Source: Aporrectodea caliginosa (Eukaryota; Annelida; Clitellata; Crassiclitellata; Lumbricidae). From it: DNA of 64,000 nt. The notes under the pieces are model-generated. The model was given only the letters and a program-made list of their open reading frames with translations, ran no database searches and was not told the origin of the DNA. The DNA lies in the NCBI GenBank assembly GCA_020284085.1, contig JACEVL010000145.1, positions 417,501 to 481,500 on the forward strand. Direction: 5' to 3'. Positions within the stretch are counted from its first letter, which is position 1; each line of letters begins with the position of its first letter. Shown one piece after another: positions 44,896 through 54,725 of this stretch. Both the position numbers and the translations under genes were made by a program.

Positions 44896-46508
44896 AATCA
44901 TACTCTTGCAACTTATGCAACAGAGAATTTACGAAGAGGTGTAACCGTGATAACCATTTGAGGACACACACTGTTGAAAAACCGTACAAGTGCAACTTAT
45001 GCAACAAAGCATTTGCACAGAGGTCTCCTCTGTATGTCCATATGAGAACCCACAATGGTGAAAAGCCATACAAATGCAACTCGTGTGACAAAGCATTTGT
45101 ACAAAAGTCTATTTTTGATCAGCACATAAGAACCCACACTGGTGAAAAGTCATACAAGTGCAACTTATGTGACAAAGCATTCGTACAGAAGTCTAATTTG
45201 GATCAGCACATAAGAACCCACACTGGTGAAAAGCCATACAAGTGCAACTTATGCAACAAAGCACTTGCACAGAGGTCTCTTCTGTATGTCCATATGAGAA
45301 TCCACAATGGTGAAATGCCATACAAGTGCAACTCGTGTGACAAAGCATTTGTACAAAAGTCTATTTTGGATCAGCACATAAGAACCCACACTGGTCAAAA
45401 GCCATACAAGTGCAACTTATGTGACAAAGCATTTGTACAGAAATCTAATTTGGCTCAGCACATAAGAACCCACACTGGTGAAAAGCCATACAAGTGCAAC
45501 TTATGCAACAAAGAATTTGCACGGAGCTGTAATCTGGATGTGCATTTGAGAACCCACACTGGTGAAAAGCCATACAAGTGCGACTTATGCAACAAAACAT
45601 TTGCACAGAGCAGCAATCTGGATGTGCATTTGAGAACACACACTGGTGAAAAGCCATACAAATGTGCCTTATGCAACAAAACATTTACACAGAGGTATCC
45701 CCTGAAAACCCATATGAGAACCCACACTGGAGAAAGGCCATACATTTGCAATTTATGTTACACAGCAAAAGCATTTATAAAGTTATTCGATTTGAAAAGG
45801 CACATGAGAATCCACACTGGAGAAAAGCCATACAAGTGCAACTTATGTAACAAAGAATTTATAAACTTTGGTGATCTGAAAAGGCATGTAAAGACGCACA
45901 CTGGAGAAAAGCCGTACACGTGCAACTTATGTGACATAGCTTATCCGGAGAAAAGTCAGCTAAAATGCCACATGAGAGCCCACAGTGGAGAAGAACAAAG
46001 CAAGCATGAATTATGTGATAAGGGATTTGATCAGAGTGGTTGTGTCACATACCATGTCACTCAAACTGGAGAAAAGCTAAGTGGAAGTCAATTGTGTAGC
46101 AAAGATTTTACAGAGAAAAGTCATGGAAGAAACTACGCTGGAGTGAAACTATGCAACAGTAATAACAGTGACTTATGTCAGAATGTTGCACTGATGATGA
46201 CGGTGAGATGCCATCATAGTACTCCTCAAAACAGTCATAACATATATACTGGTGGAAGCAGCCATTCTGGTGTAAAGGATTTTCCAGCAACAGAGACCTC
46301 ACAAGATAGGGACCTATTGTCTGTGCCGAGTAATAATCTGAGTTCTGATGAAATTAAGTTTTCTGGTGATAAGTCAACAATTGCTGATGACATAAATTCT
46401 CTTGCTGTGAGAATTTATGGTTGTGGATTATGCGATGAAATGTTTGAAATCGAAAAGGAATTTGTGGAACACTGTTACAATCACTTTGCACAAAATGACA
46501 CTTGTTGA
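44805..46508 (+). CDS. C2H2 zinc-finger protein, 567 residues
   Basis: Thirteen canonical C2H2 fingers run from about residue 33 to 393. Each has the form Y-x-C-x2-C-x12-H-x3-H with TGEKPY-type linkers, so a sequence-specific DNA-binding nuclear protein is expected. Finger 11 has two extra residues after its second Cys (CYTAKAF). Two degenerate fingers follow (about 399-440; Cys or His lost), then a Ser-rich stretch and one last finger (YGCGLCDEMF, about 538). Fingers 2-4 and 5-7 are a tandem duplication. The ATG is the first in frame but sits in a suspicious place: another frame over 44819-44887 encodes an extra finger (YKCETCSK...LKCHEKTH). A plausible splice acceptor ends at 44776. The real start may therefore be on an upstream exon with a frameshift, or the gene may be decaying. 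No KRAB, BTB or SET domain is visible. The target is unknown. Confidence 0.85.
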   Translation: MRRNNTSVKRAAKQFARAVILSVMKKLTTDKSYSCNLCNREFTKRCNRDNHLRTHTVEKPYKCNLCNKAFAQRSPLYVHMRTHNGEKPYKCNSCDKAFVQKSIFDQHIRTHTGEKSYKCNLCDKAFVQKSNLDQHIRTHTGEKPYKCNLCNKALAQRSLLYVHMRIHNGEMPYKCNSCDKAFVQKSILDQHIRTHTGQKPYKCNLCDKAFVQKSNLAQHIRTHTGEKPYKCNLCNKEFARSCNLDVHLRTHTGEKPYKCDLCNKTFAQSSNLDVHLRTHTGEKPYKCALCNKTFTQRYPLKTHMRTHTGERPYICNLCYTAKAFIKLFDLKRHMRIHTGEKPYKCNLCNKEFINFGDLKRHVKTHTGEKPYTCNLCDIAYPEKSQLKCHMRAHSGEEQSKHELCDKGFDQSGCVTYHVTQTGEKLSGSQLCSKDFTEKSHGRNYAGVKLCNSNNSDLCQNVALMMTVRCHHSTPQNSHNIYTGGSSHSGVKDFPATETSQDRDLLSVPSNNLSSDEIKFSGDKSTIADDINSLAVRIYGCGLCDEMFEIEKEFVEHCYNHFAQNDTC

Positions 46509-47100
46509 CCTGCTGAAGGACATCTTTCAAGTTGTTCTAGTTGTGAAGAAACAATCCCTTTCTAAAGTTTGACTCTTTTCAGGAACGGAACTTCAAAGCT
46601 AGTCTCGGACTAGTTTCACCTGTAGTTGCACCATATACATTTGCAACTAAGATTATGATTAGCTCAATGTGTGTAGGCCATAATGTCCTCTTGCTTAGAT
46701 GTACCGGCTTCCAATTCCATCCCAGCTTGTGATGTCATTATCAATATCAGTAGGCCTATTAAAATATGCAATATGCAGGTTAGGATTCTGCATTGTCACA
46801 AAATTAGATTTTGCAGTTGAAACTAAGTTGAACCTAATGATGAACAGCTTTTAGACACACCTACACCACCCTGCATTAAGTCCAGCCAACATTAAATTTT
46901 ATTGGAAGCTATTTTGAGTCCATGTCATATCCCATATCCGGTATATCCCATTACGGCAATTGTAATATTGTGATCCAACATTAATATAACGCCACTCAAA
47001 TCAGTAGCGCTATGAGGCCTGTGCCTGCACTGCTGGAATGACAAAAAGTACTAACTACTGCGACTTCCCCAATGGATCATTCGCATGATACATGTAATTC
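46509..47100 (+). other. 3' flank of the zinc-finger gene
   Basis: AT-rich, with no further exon seen. An ATTAAA at 46891-46896 is a possible variant polyadenylation signal. I saw no AATAAA in the first 500 bp. Confidence 0.3.
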
Positions 47101-47219
47101 TAACGATGCAAAGTGTATAGAAGGATGTATCTTGAACTGTAGCCTATGCGAAATGGCTTGTTGATAAAAAATGTAGTATATCTGTAATATTTAATTATTC
47201 GCCATTGTATGGGTTCAGC

Positions 47220-47420
47220 GTTGGACTGACGAAAAGACTTCTTGCTCAATAGAAGTGGAATTGATGAAAATAAGTTTTCCTTAAATAGAAGTGGGATTGA
47301 TGAAAAGAGACACAGCAGTATCTTGCTTAAATAGAATCTGGATTGATGAAAGATCATTCTTGATGAAATAGCTAGAAGTTCTATTGATGAAAATAATTCT
47401 TACGTAAATAGAAGCTGTTA
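47220..47420. repeat. AATAGAAG...GGATTGATGAAA minisatellite
   Basis: Five or six units of TTAAATAGAAGTGGGATTGA plus TGAAAA, the same unit as in the foldback-like elements. One orientation only. Confidence 0.8.
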
Positions 47421-47767
47421 GGCCTATGTTGTTAGTTAAGTCGTCCTTTTTTGTTTGTTTCTTTTTACTTAATGGTTCAATACTAATTTCATATTGCTCT
47501 AGGCCTATTTAATGTAGGCCTACCTTGTAAATTCAAGCTGTTAACCGTCCTGCCGCTATGTTAAGTTAACGTTTAGCGAATAGGTGTCCCGGTTAGCGAG
47601 ATCTTCATCCGTGAAGGACCTTCCTTGTCACCATCTTGATTAAGTGATAATTTATATAGCCTACCTTGTTCGATGGTTTCAATAAAGCTGAACTGATGAA
47701 AAATAATAATGCCACAACGGGCGAATAATTAAAATACGCTAATTTTAATTAAGCACTCTAAGGACCC

Positions 47768-47916
47768 CTTTTACCGAGGGGTCCTTAGAGAATCTTTATG
47801 GATTCTGTAAGTAGTGTCTTTTGGTTTCGTGTCTACGCCTAAATATTTAGATCACAGGCTTATTTAATAATCATTCTCAAAAACATTTGTGAGTTTGGGT
47901 TTGGTAGTAGCGTATG
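47768..47916. repeat. Segmental duplication, copy B, left part
   Basis: TTTTACCGAGGGGTCCTTAG through TTTGGTAGTAGCGTATG matches 40395-40542. Homology stops exactly where the LINE insertion begins and resumes at 51951. Confidence 0.9.
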
Positions 47917-49032
47917 TATGCATGGTTCTGTTTCAATCAGGTTTGGCCATAAACCCAAACAAGTCTGATGCAATTCTGTTCGGTTCAGGCCAACGCCTGC
48001 GTTCTTTCCCTTCACTTTCTAATGTCGACCTCGCAGGCACTGCTGTGTCTCTTTTAGATACTGTCAAAACACTTGGGGTAACCCTGGACAGTAAGCTCAC
48101 ATTCCGACCACACATAACAAACCTTTGTAAATCTTGTTTCTATCACATGAGGGCAATACGTCACATCAGGTCGGCTCTAACTAAGAATATGTCTCAAACT
48201 ATAGCCTGTTCACTTGTATCCTCTCGTCTCGATTATGCTAATTCCCTTTTTGTGGGTGTCTCAAACCTTGAACTCAAAAGGCTGCAACGAATCCAAAACT
48301 CCTTAGCTCGTGTAGTGATGCGCGTGTCCCACTACAAACATGCTCCTCAGTCCTACTGCATGAGCTGCATTGGCTTCCTGTTGAATTCAGAATAAAATTT
48401 AAATTGGCCTGTTTGACCTACAAAGCCCTCAACACCAGCACACTTACCTATATTCATGCACTACTAATAGTGGGGGAACGCGCCTGTGCATTTTTCTTCA
48501 GTCATTTCAAGTTGATGTAAAAGTTTCGATTTCACTACCAATTTGAAGGTAATGGTCCGTAGATCAATATTCGTCCGAGGGGAAAGCATGCAGATAAAAA
48601 ATGAATTGTGGGGGCTCGAAAACCCCCTCCGGCCTATGGGAAATATGTGTATTCTTTCCAGTCATTTCAAATAGATGCAAAAGTTTATTTTTCAGTACCA
48701 ATTTGAAGGTAATGGTGTATAGACCAATATTGGTCCGAGGGGAAAGTATTCAGATAAAAGAAGCGTGGGGGCTCGAAAACCCCTCCAGCCTATGCAAAAC
48801 ATGTGTATTTTGCTCCAGTCATTTCAGTAGATGCATAAGTTTCGTATTTTTTCAGTACCAATTTGAAGGTAATGGTCTCTAGATCAATATTTGTCCGAGG
48901 GGAATGCATTCATATTAAAAAATGAGGCGTGGGGGTTCAAAAACCCCCTCCGTCCTATGCGAAATATGTGGATTTTACTCAGTCATTTCAAATAGATGCA
49001 AAAGTTTCTTTTTCAGTATCAATTTGAAGGTA

Positions 49033-49376
49033 AGGCAGCGACGTCCAGATGGGAAGCAGCTTGCCTTCCTCTTCCTTCCACCCATGATTAGTAGGGTTGT
49101 TCAAAGGCATCATGGACCTATGAGCTGTTGTCCATATGCCCGCTTGGAATACACTTCTTTTGAGATGTTGATCCAAGGCATCGGTTGTTTGGGGAATTCT
49201 TTCCACATCCCTAGTCTTTTGTGAGAACACCTTCATTCGGACGAGGTCGACGTCAATGTCATCTTTGGAGTCATTGGAGTACAGCCTACAGACGAATCTC
49301 GCTGCCACTTCTTTCAGACTTGGCGATGTTTGAAATGGAGTGTCGACGACAGTTGCAAATTCCTTTATGCATGAGG
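49033..49376 (-). pseudogene. Inverted partial copy of the element's gene
   Basis: The minus strand reads AARFVCRLYSNDSKDDIDVD, VFSQKTRDVERIPQTTDALD and TTAHRSMMPLNNPTNHGWKE. This matches 49842-50173 on the plus strand with only a handful of changes. It ends abruptly against the left arm at 49032. With the plus copy it makes an internal inverted repeat of about 340 bp. Confidence 0.9.
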
Positions 49377-49436
49377 GATGGCACTTCGTGCATCAACTTT
49401 CAGCTATTAAAAGGATGTGTACATCACTGCAGGTGA

Positions 49437-50293
49437 TGAAGTCCATCATGTAGGAAAGAGTCCACCAATGGAGCAGTGCAACCTTGAAGAAGCAGACACT
49501 CATGTCCTTATAGCCTACATCTCTTACACGCACTTCAAACATGGTCACTTGGGATGGTTCATGCCGGAGATACTGATGTTGTCATAATTCTTTTGAGTAA
49601 TTTCCATCATATCAAGGCTCTGAATCCTGCTGCAGAGATCTGGATCTCCATCAAAGCGGGAAAGACAAATAGAATGATCTCCCTCAACACTATCGCCTCA
49701 AACCATGGAGCGACAACGTGCAAAGCAATTACCCTCTTTCACGGGTTTACAGGATCAGACATCAGGTCTTCGTTTAAGTTCAAAGGTAAGCGATAGCCTA
49801 CTGCTGCAAGTTGATGCATGCAGTGCCATTCCTCACGGAGGAATTTGCAACTGTCGTCGACACTCCATTTCAAACATCGGCAAGTCTGAAAGAAGTGGCA
49901 GCGAGATTCGTCTGTAAGCTGTACTCCAATGACTCCAAAGATGACATTGACGTCGACCTCGTCCGAATGAAGGTGTTCTCACAGAAGACTAGGGATGTGG
50001 AGAGAATTCCCCGAACAACCGATGCTTTGGATCAACATCTCAAAAGAAGTGTATTCCAAGCGAGCATATGGACAACAGCTCATAGGTCCATGATGCCTTT
50101 GAACAACCCTACTAATCATGGGTGGAAGGAAGAGGAAGGCAAGCTGCTTCCCATCTGGATGTCGCTGCCTCTCGCCAGGGATGTATCCCACCTGGTTGTG
50201 AAGTGCACTTGCACAAGTACCTGCTTTCTCTGCAAGTGCATGAAGGCGAAATTGAAATGCACATGTCGTTGCAAGTGTACATGTGCGAAGTAG
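49437..50293 (+). pseudogene. Transposon-associated protein, damaged (GDTDV / CxC-tail family)
   Basis: Frames in sequence read EQCNLEEADTHVLIAYISYT (49470-49530), AGDTDVVIILLS and GFTGSDIRSSFKFKGK (49560-49795). Then come TEEFATVVDTPFQTSASLKE and RDVERIPRTTDALDQHLKRS, NNPTNHGWKEEEGKLLPIWM, and finally a Cys-rich tail (VVKCTCTSTCFLCKCM). The order EADT, DTDV, TGCDT-like, FKGKGK, then HGWK and CxC tail is a high-copy invertebrate protein family that I know from uncharacterised database entries. Its enzymatic activity is not established to my knowledge. At least two frame changes (near 49545 and 49800) break it, and the N-terminal part is missing. Confidence 0.75.
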
Positions 50294-51950
50294 CTGGACA
50301 AGAACAATATGCAATACTTAACTATAATATTATGTAGGTTCAATTTGTTATTGCCGGTTTATAAGCAACTTTCTTATGACACTTTCTCTTTGTGGATATG
50401 CCCCAACACTGGCACCATCACTGCTTCTGTGTTTTAATATCACTAGCAACTCCTGATTCTGAATCCATAAATACCACACATGTTCAGATCGGACCATCCA
50501 ATCAAAAGTTACAACAGTTTACATATTCGCATAGGTCGGGGGCTTTCGAACCCCCACAATTAATTTTTTTATCTGAATGCTTTCCCCTCGGACCAGTATT
50601 GATCTATAGACCATTACCTTCAAATTGGTACTGAAAAAGAAACTTTTGCATCTATTTGAAATGACTGGAGTAAAATCCACATATTTGGCAAAGGACGGAG
50701 GGGGTTTCGAACCCCACGCTTCATTTTTTAATCTGAATGCTTTCCTCGGACCAGTATTGATCTAGAGACCATTGCCTTCAAATTGGTACTGAAAAAAAGA
50801 AACTACTGGAAATGACTGGAGCAAAATACGCATATTTCGCATAGGGCGGAAAATGGATTTAGAACCCCCACGCTTTTATATGCAAAACACGCTTTTATGT
50901 GCAATCTGCATGTTAATACCACTTGCAACTCATGATTCTGAATCCATACATACCACATTTGTTCAGATCGGACCATCCAATTAAAAGTTACAACAGTTTA
51001 CATATAAATCTTAGGCCGGGGGATTTCTAACCCCCACGCTTTTTTTTTTATCTGAATGTTTTCCCCTCGGACCAGTATTGATCCATAGACCATTACCTTC
51101 AAATTGATACTGAAAAGAAACTTTTGCATCTATTTGAAATGACTGGAGTAAAATCCACATATTTCGCATAGGACGGAGGGGGTTTCGAACCCCCACGCCT
51201 CATTTTTTAATATGAATGCATTCCCCTCGGACAAATATTGATCTAGAGACCATTACCTTCAAATTGGTACTGAAAAACGAAACTTATGCATCTACTGGAA
51301 ATGACTGGAGCAAAATACACATGTTTTGCATAGGCTGAAGGGGGTTTTCGAGCCCCCCACGCTTCTTTTTTATCTGAATACTTTCCACTCGAACCAATAT
51401 TGGTCTATAGACCATTACCTTCAAATTGGTACTGAAAAGAAACTTTTGCATCTATTTGAAATGACTGGAAAAAACACATATTTCCCAAAGGTCAGAGGGG
51501 TTTTCGAGCCCCCCACAATTCATTTTTTATCTGCATGCTTTCCCTCGGACGAATATTGATCTACGGACCATTACCTTCAAATTGGTAGTGAAAACGAAAC
51601 TTTTACATCAACTTGAAATGACTGAGTGTCTGGGCCCCCCACTATAACTCCTTACATCCCTTCTCGTTACCTGCGATCATCAAGTACAGGTCTTCTAGCT
51701 GAGCCACGATGTAGAACAGTTATGGGCTCTCGTGCATTCCACGCCTCTGCTCCAAAGGAATGGAATCGACTACCACTTTCTCTTCGTATCTCAACGTCAC
51801 TTCCTTCCCTCAACTCACTATTTCTCCTTGGCTTTTAAGGATTTAGAAATCTAAGTGCATCTTCACCTGGCGGCTGACAATCCGCGCCTCAGATTCACAT
51901 TTCGGTGTGACCTTGCGCGCGTTACAAATTTATTTAATAATAATAATAAT

Positions 51951-53265
51951 ATGGTAAAACAGTTGTAAAGCGCCTCTTGCAGAATAAGTATAAGAATTAC
52001 TGAGGCACTTTCTGCAATGTGCTGAAGTGTGTAACAAGACTCGCGATGTAGGCCTATTATGGTAGTAGGCCTAATCGTAATAGCTATATAACTAAGTGCA
52101 GTGCACCAGCTTATTCACGAACGCTGTATATCGTGTCAGAGGACTGGTTCAGAGATACCAACCAGCAGGCCTTACTGCAGATCCAAGTCCGGGTTGGCGG
52201 GAGATAGAGAGGAAGGAGTTAATGAAGCTGCTGAGGCCGACTCCATTTGTTAGGAGAGAGGTTGGAAGGCGAAGGACGGGGTGAATCTGGGTATGAATTA
52301 TTGAAGAGGTGAGACATAAGTTTGGAGTGAAGAACCTAGGCTACACGATTGGTGATTTACTGATGATGACATGAACCATGACATTGCCCAGTGAAGTCAA
52401 AGTCAGTCAATGAGGAAAGACTGACAGAACATCAATCATACTGCATAGAAGTGTCAAGTCAAGTCAAGTATTTTTTTATTGCAACCAATTTTCACACAAT
52501 AATAACTAATGAGGAAAATATATTGGTTACAAAGGGAGGCCCATAAGGATCGCATTCCCGCTAGGAGGGACACCCTAAATACGACTATTAAAAAATCAAT
52601 CGAAAGACGGAATTGAATAGGGTTACAGAGTGGAAAATAACCAGCCACAGTATAAACTAGACGAACAAAAGTAGTCCATAATCCAGAATTGACTAGTAGC
52701 ATTACATTGTCAATCCTAGCGATCTATCAGGTAAAGTCCCCCTGCGATCTCACAACACTCGTTCAGTCGCTTAATTGGGTATGATAAAATATATTATGGG
52801 AATAGAATAATGTACAACAAATATAGGCCTACATTTCAAAAGAAAACAGGCCAAAATTCGACCACATCTGTCAAGGTGGAACGGACATTATCCCCTGGAC
52901 ATAATCCCCGGACAAAAGCCCCCCGGACAAAAATCCCCAAGCTAGGACATAATCATGATAATCCCCCATGCTACTATCGTATAATAGGCCTATTCTTGAT
53001 TCGACTGGAAAAGTTTAATAGGCCTATACTAGTCTGCCCAAAAAAATTTTACCAGCAGCAGCAAAATTATGGAAATTATTGTTGGCCTAAACGGAAGTTT
53101 GATTGGTTGATGAAACTAATTCTAACAAATAGGCTATAATAGCCTATAATTGTTTCCGCAAATAGAAGCAGGATTGATTAAACTAAGTTTTTGCTTGAAT
53201 AGAAGCTGCATTTATTAGGTTTTTGCTTAAATAGAAGTGGGATTGACGAAAATAATTCTTGCTCG
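51951..53265. repeat. Segmental duplication, copy B, right part
   Basis: It starts ATGGTAAAACAGTTGTAAAG and follows copy A through the hairpin, reverse family A block, conserved short frame and GGACAAAA-type iterated end. It stops at AATAATTCTTGC where a 57-bp array begins. Several 10-60 bp indels distinguish the copies. Confidence 0.9.
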
Positions 53266-54062
53266 GACGTTTTATAGCAATAACCTGACTCGGTTCTTCT
53301 TTACAAAAGCTCTAACACGGAGCTTGTTTTATAGGAATAACCTCACTCGGTTCTCTTTTAAAAAGCTGTAACATGGAGCTTGTTTTTATAGAAATAACCT
53401 CACTCGGTTCTTCTTTACAAAAGCTCTAACACGGAGCTTGTTTTATAGAAATAACCTGACCCGATTTCTCCGTTACAAAAGCTCTAACACGGAGCTTGTT
53501 TTATAGGAATAACCTCACTCGGTTCTCCTCTACAAAAGCTCTAACACGGAGCTTGTTTTATAGGAATAACATCACTCGGTTCTCTTTTAAAAAGCTGTAA
53601 CACGGATCTTGTTTTATAGGAATAACCTCACTCGGTTCTCCTTTAGGGCCTACAGAAGCTCTAACACGGAGCTTGTTTCTTAGGAATAACCTTCATGACT
53701 CGGTTCTCCTTTACAAAAGCTCTAACATGGAGCTTATTTTATATGAATAACCTCACTCGGTTCTCCTTTACAGAAGCTCTAACACGGAGCTTATTTTATA
53801 GGAATAACCTCACTCGGTTCTCCTTTACAGAAGCTCTAACACCGAGCTTATTTTATAGGAATAACCTCACTCGGTTCTCCTTTAGGCCTACAGAAGCTCT
53901 AACACGGATCTTATTTTATAGGAATAACCTCACTCGGTTCTCCTTTACAAAAGCTCTGACACGGATCGAGCTTGTTTCTTCGGAATAACCTTAAGCTTCA
54001 TGACTCGGTTCTCCTTTACAGAAGCTCTAACACAGAGGCTGACAGAGCTTGTTTTATAGGAA
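53266..54062. repeat. 57-bp tandem array, about 14 units
   Basis: Unit: TTTTATAGGAATAACCTCAC, TCGGTTCTCCTTTACAAAAG, CTCTAACACGGAGCTTG. Units vary by small indels. One contains an inserted GGCCTA, and two have a longer ACCTTCATGACTCGG or ACCTTAAGCTTCATGACTCG form. The 97-codon frame within is a 19-residue repeat artefact. Confidence 0.95.
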
Positions 54063-54725
54063 CTAGGCCTATTTGCGTCTTCAAGTTGAACAATTCTTAC
54101 CTTTAAACTTCGATTTCCGCTTCTTTGTGATTTAAATGAGTATCCACGAGTTTCTGATCGAAATACTAATGTCCATTTGAGTTATTGGTCAATTTGTGTC
54201 TTCAAAAGGAGCAGTTTTTCGTCGAATTTCGAATTAATTGTTTCGGTTAAAAATTTTCGATGATCTTCTGTTCACAGTTACATGTCGTGTCGATCTTTCG
54301 ATTTGTGTCACCAAATGGTACCGTTCTTTCGCCGAATTTCATCTTTCTATTTCTAGGAACGACGTCAATTCATTGACGAATTTCGATATTTTTTCCTCGA
54401 AATGTTTGTCATTTTGGTCTACGTCTGGTCTCCTCCACGTCTATTCAAATGAAGCACGATCGACTCATTCCCATGGCATGAAACAATCGGTCCAAAGATG
54501 ACGTCATCAGAATAACAATCGCGAGATGACGGCTGTGCCACGGCGCTATACAAATCGTCTCATTATTATTATTTATAAAATTTACGTCATCAGTATTTTC
54601 GTTGGTCCGCAAAGTAAGTATGTTCGTGGCACGCGTTGTCTAATTTCTTCCAATGTCAAAAAGATTCTTTGGTGCTAGGTCTATACGACCTAGGCCTACA
54701 TGAATTGTCTGGTAGGCCTAAACTT
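54063..54725. other. No gene recognised; one LINE/SINE tail
   Basis: 54525-54580 has GCTGTGCCACGGCGCTATAC, then AAATCGTCTC and (ATT)n, the common retroelement 3' end. The rest is T-rich with repeated TTTCG(C/T)CGAATTTC words. Confidence 0.5.

Larger units (their letters stand above)
48467..51645. mobile_element. Large DNA element with long, internally repeated inverted arms
   Basis: It spans 48469-51643 (3,175 bp), with ends AGTGGGGG and CCCCCACT inside a 2-bp AT duplication. The left arm (to 49032) has four, and the right arm (50520 on) about six to seven, units of about 145-170 bp. The units contain ACCAATTTGAAGGTAATGGT, GGTCCGAGGGGAAAGCAT, a GGGGGTTTTCGAACCCCC-type stem and CAGTCATTTCAAATAGATGC. 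The right arm also has a longer direct repeat (50437 and 50907 blocks). Between the arms is a damaged gene and a partial inverted copy of it. It splits a LINE frame at HALL|ITPY. A solo arm is at 24.4 kb. The superfamily is unassigned. Confidence 0.85.
47917..51950 (+). mobile_element. LINE 3' portion, split by a large inverted-repeat element
   Basis: Left part (47917-48468): the frame has GLAINPNKSDAILFGSGQRL, then TLGVTLDSKLTFRPHITNLC, CSLVSSRLDYANSLFVGVSN and RLQRIQNSLARVVMR. This is the thumb and connection region after an RT catalytic domain. Right part (51644-51950): ITPYIPSRYLRSSSTGLLAE and SRAFHASAPKEWNRLPLSLR, then a short untranslated end and an (AAT)n tail. RT catalytic motifs are absent, so it is 5'-truncated. 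Comparison with copy A of the duplication shows insertion at GTATG|GTAAAAC, with ATG on both sides. Confidence 0.88.

Noticed and set aside
45445..45751. Cys/His-rich frames on the minus strand under the zinc-finger gene
   Set aside because: Antisense shadows of the regularly repeated zinc-finger coding sequence.
53695..53988. A 97-codon frame of 19-residue repeats
   Set aside because: 57-bp tandem array with indels in other units that break the frame. No evidence of selection.
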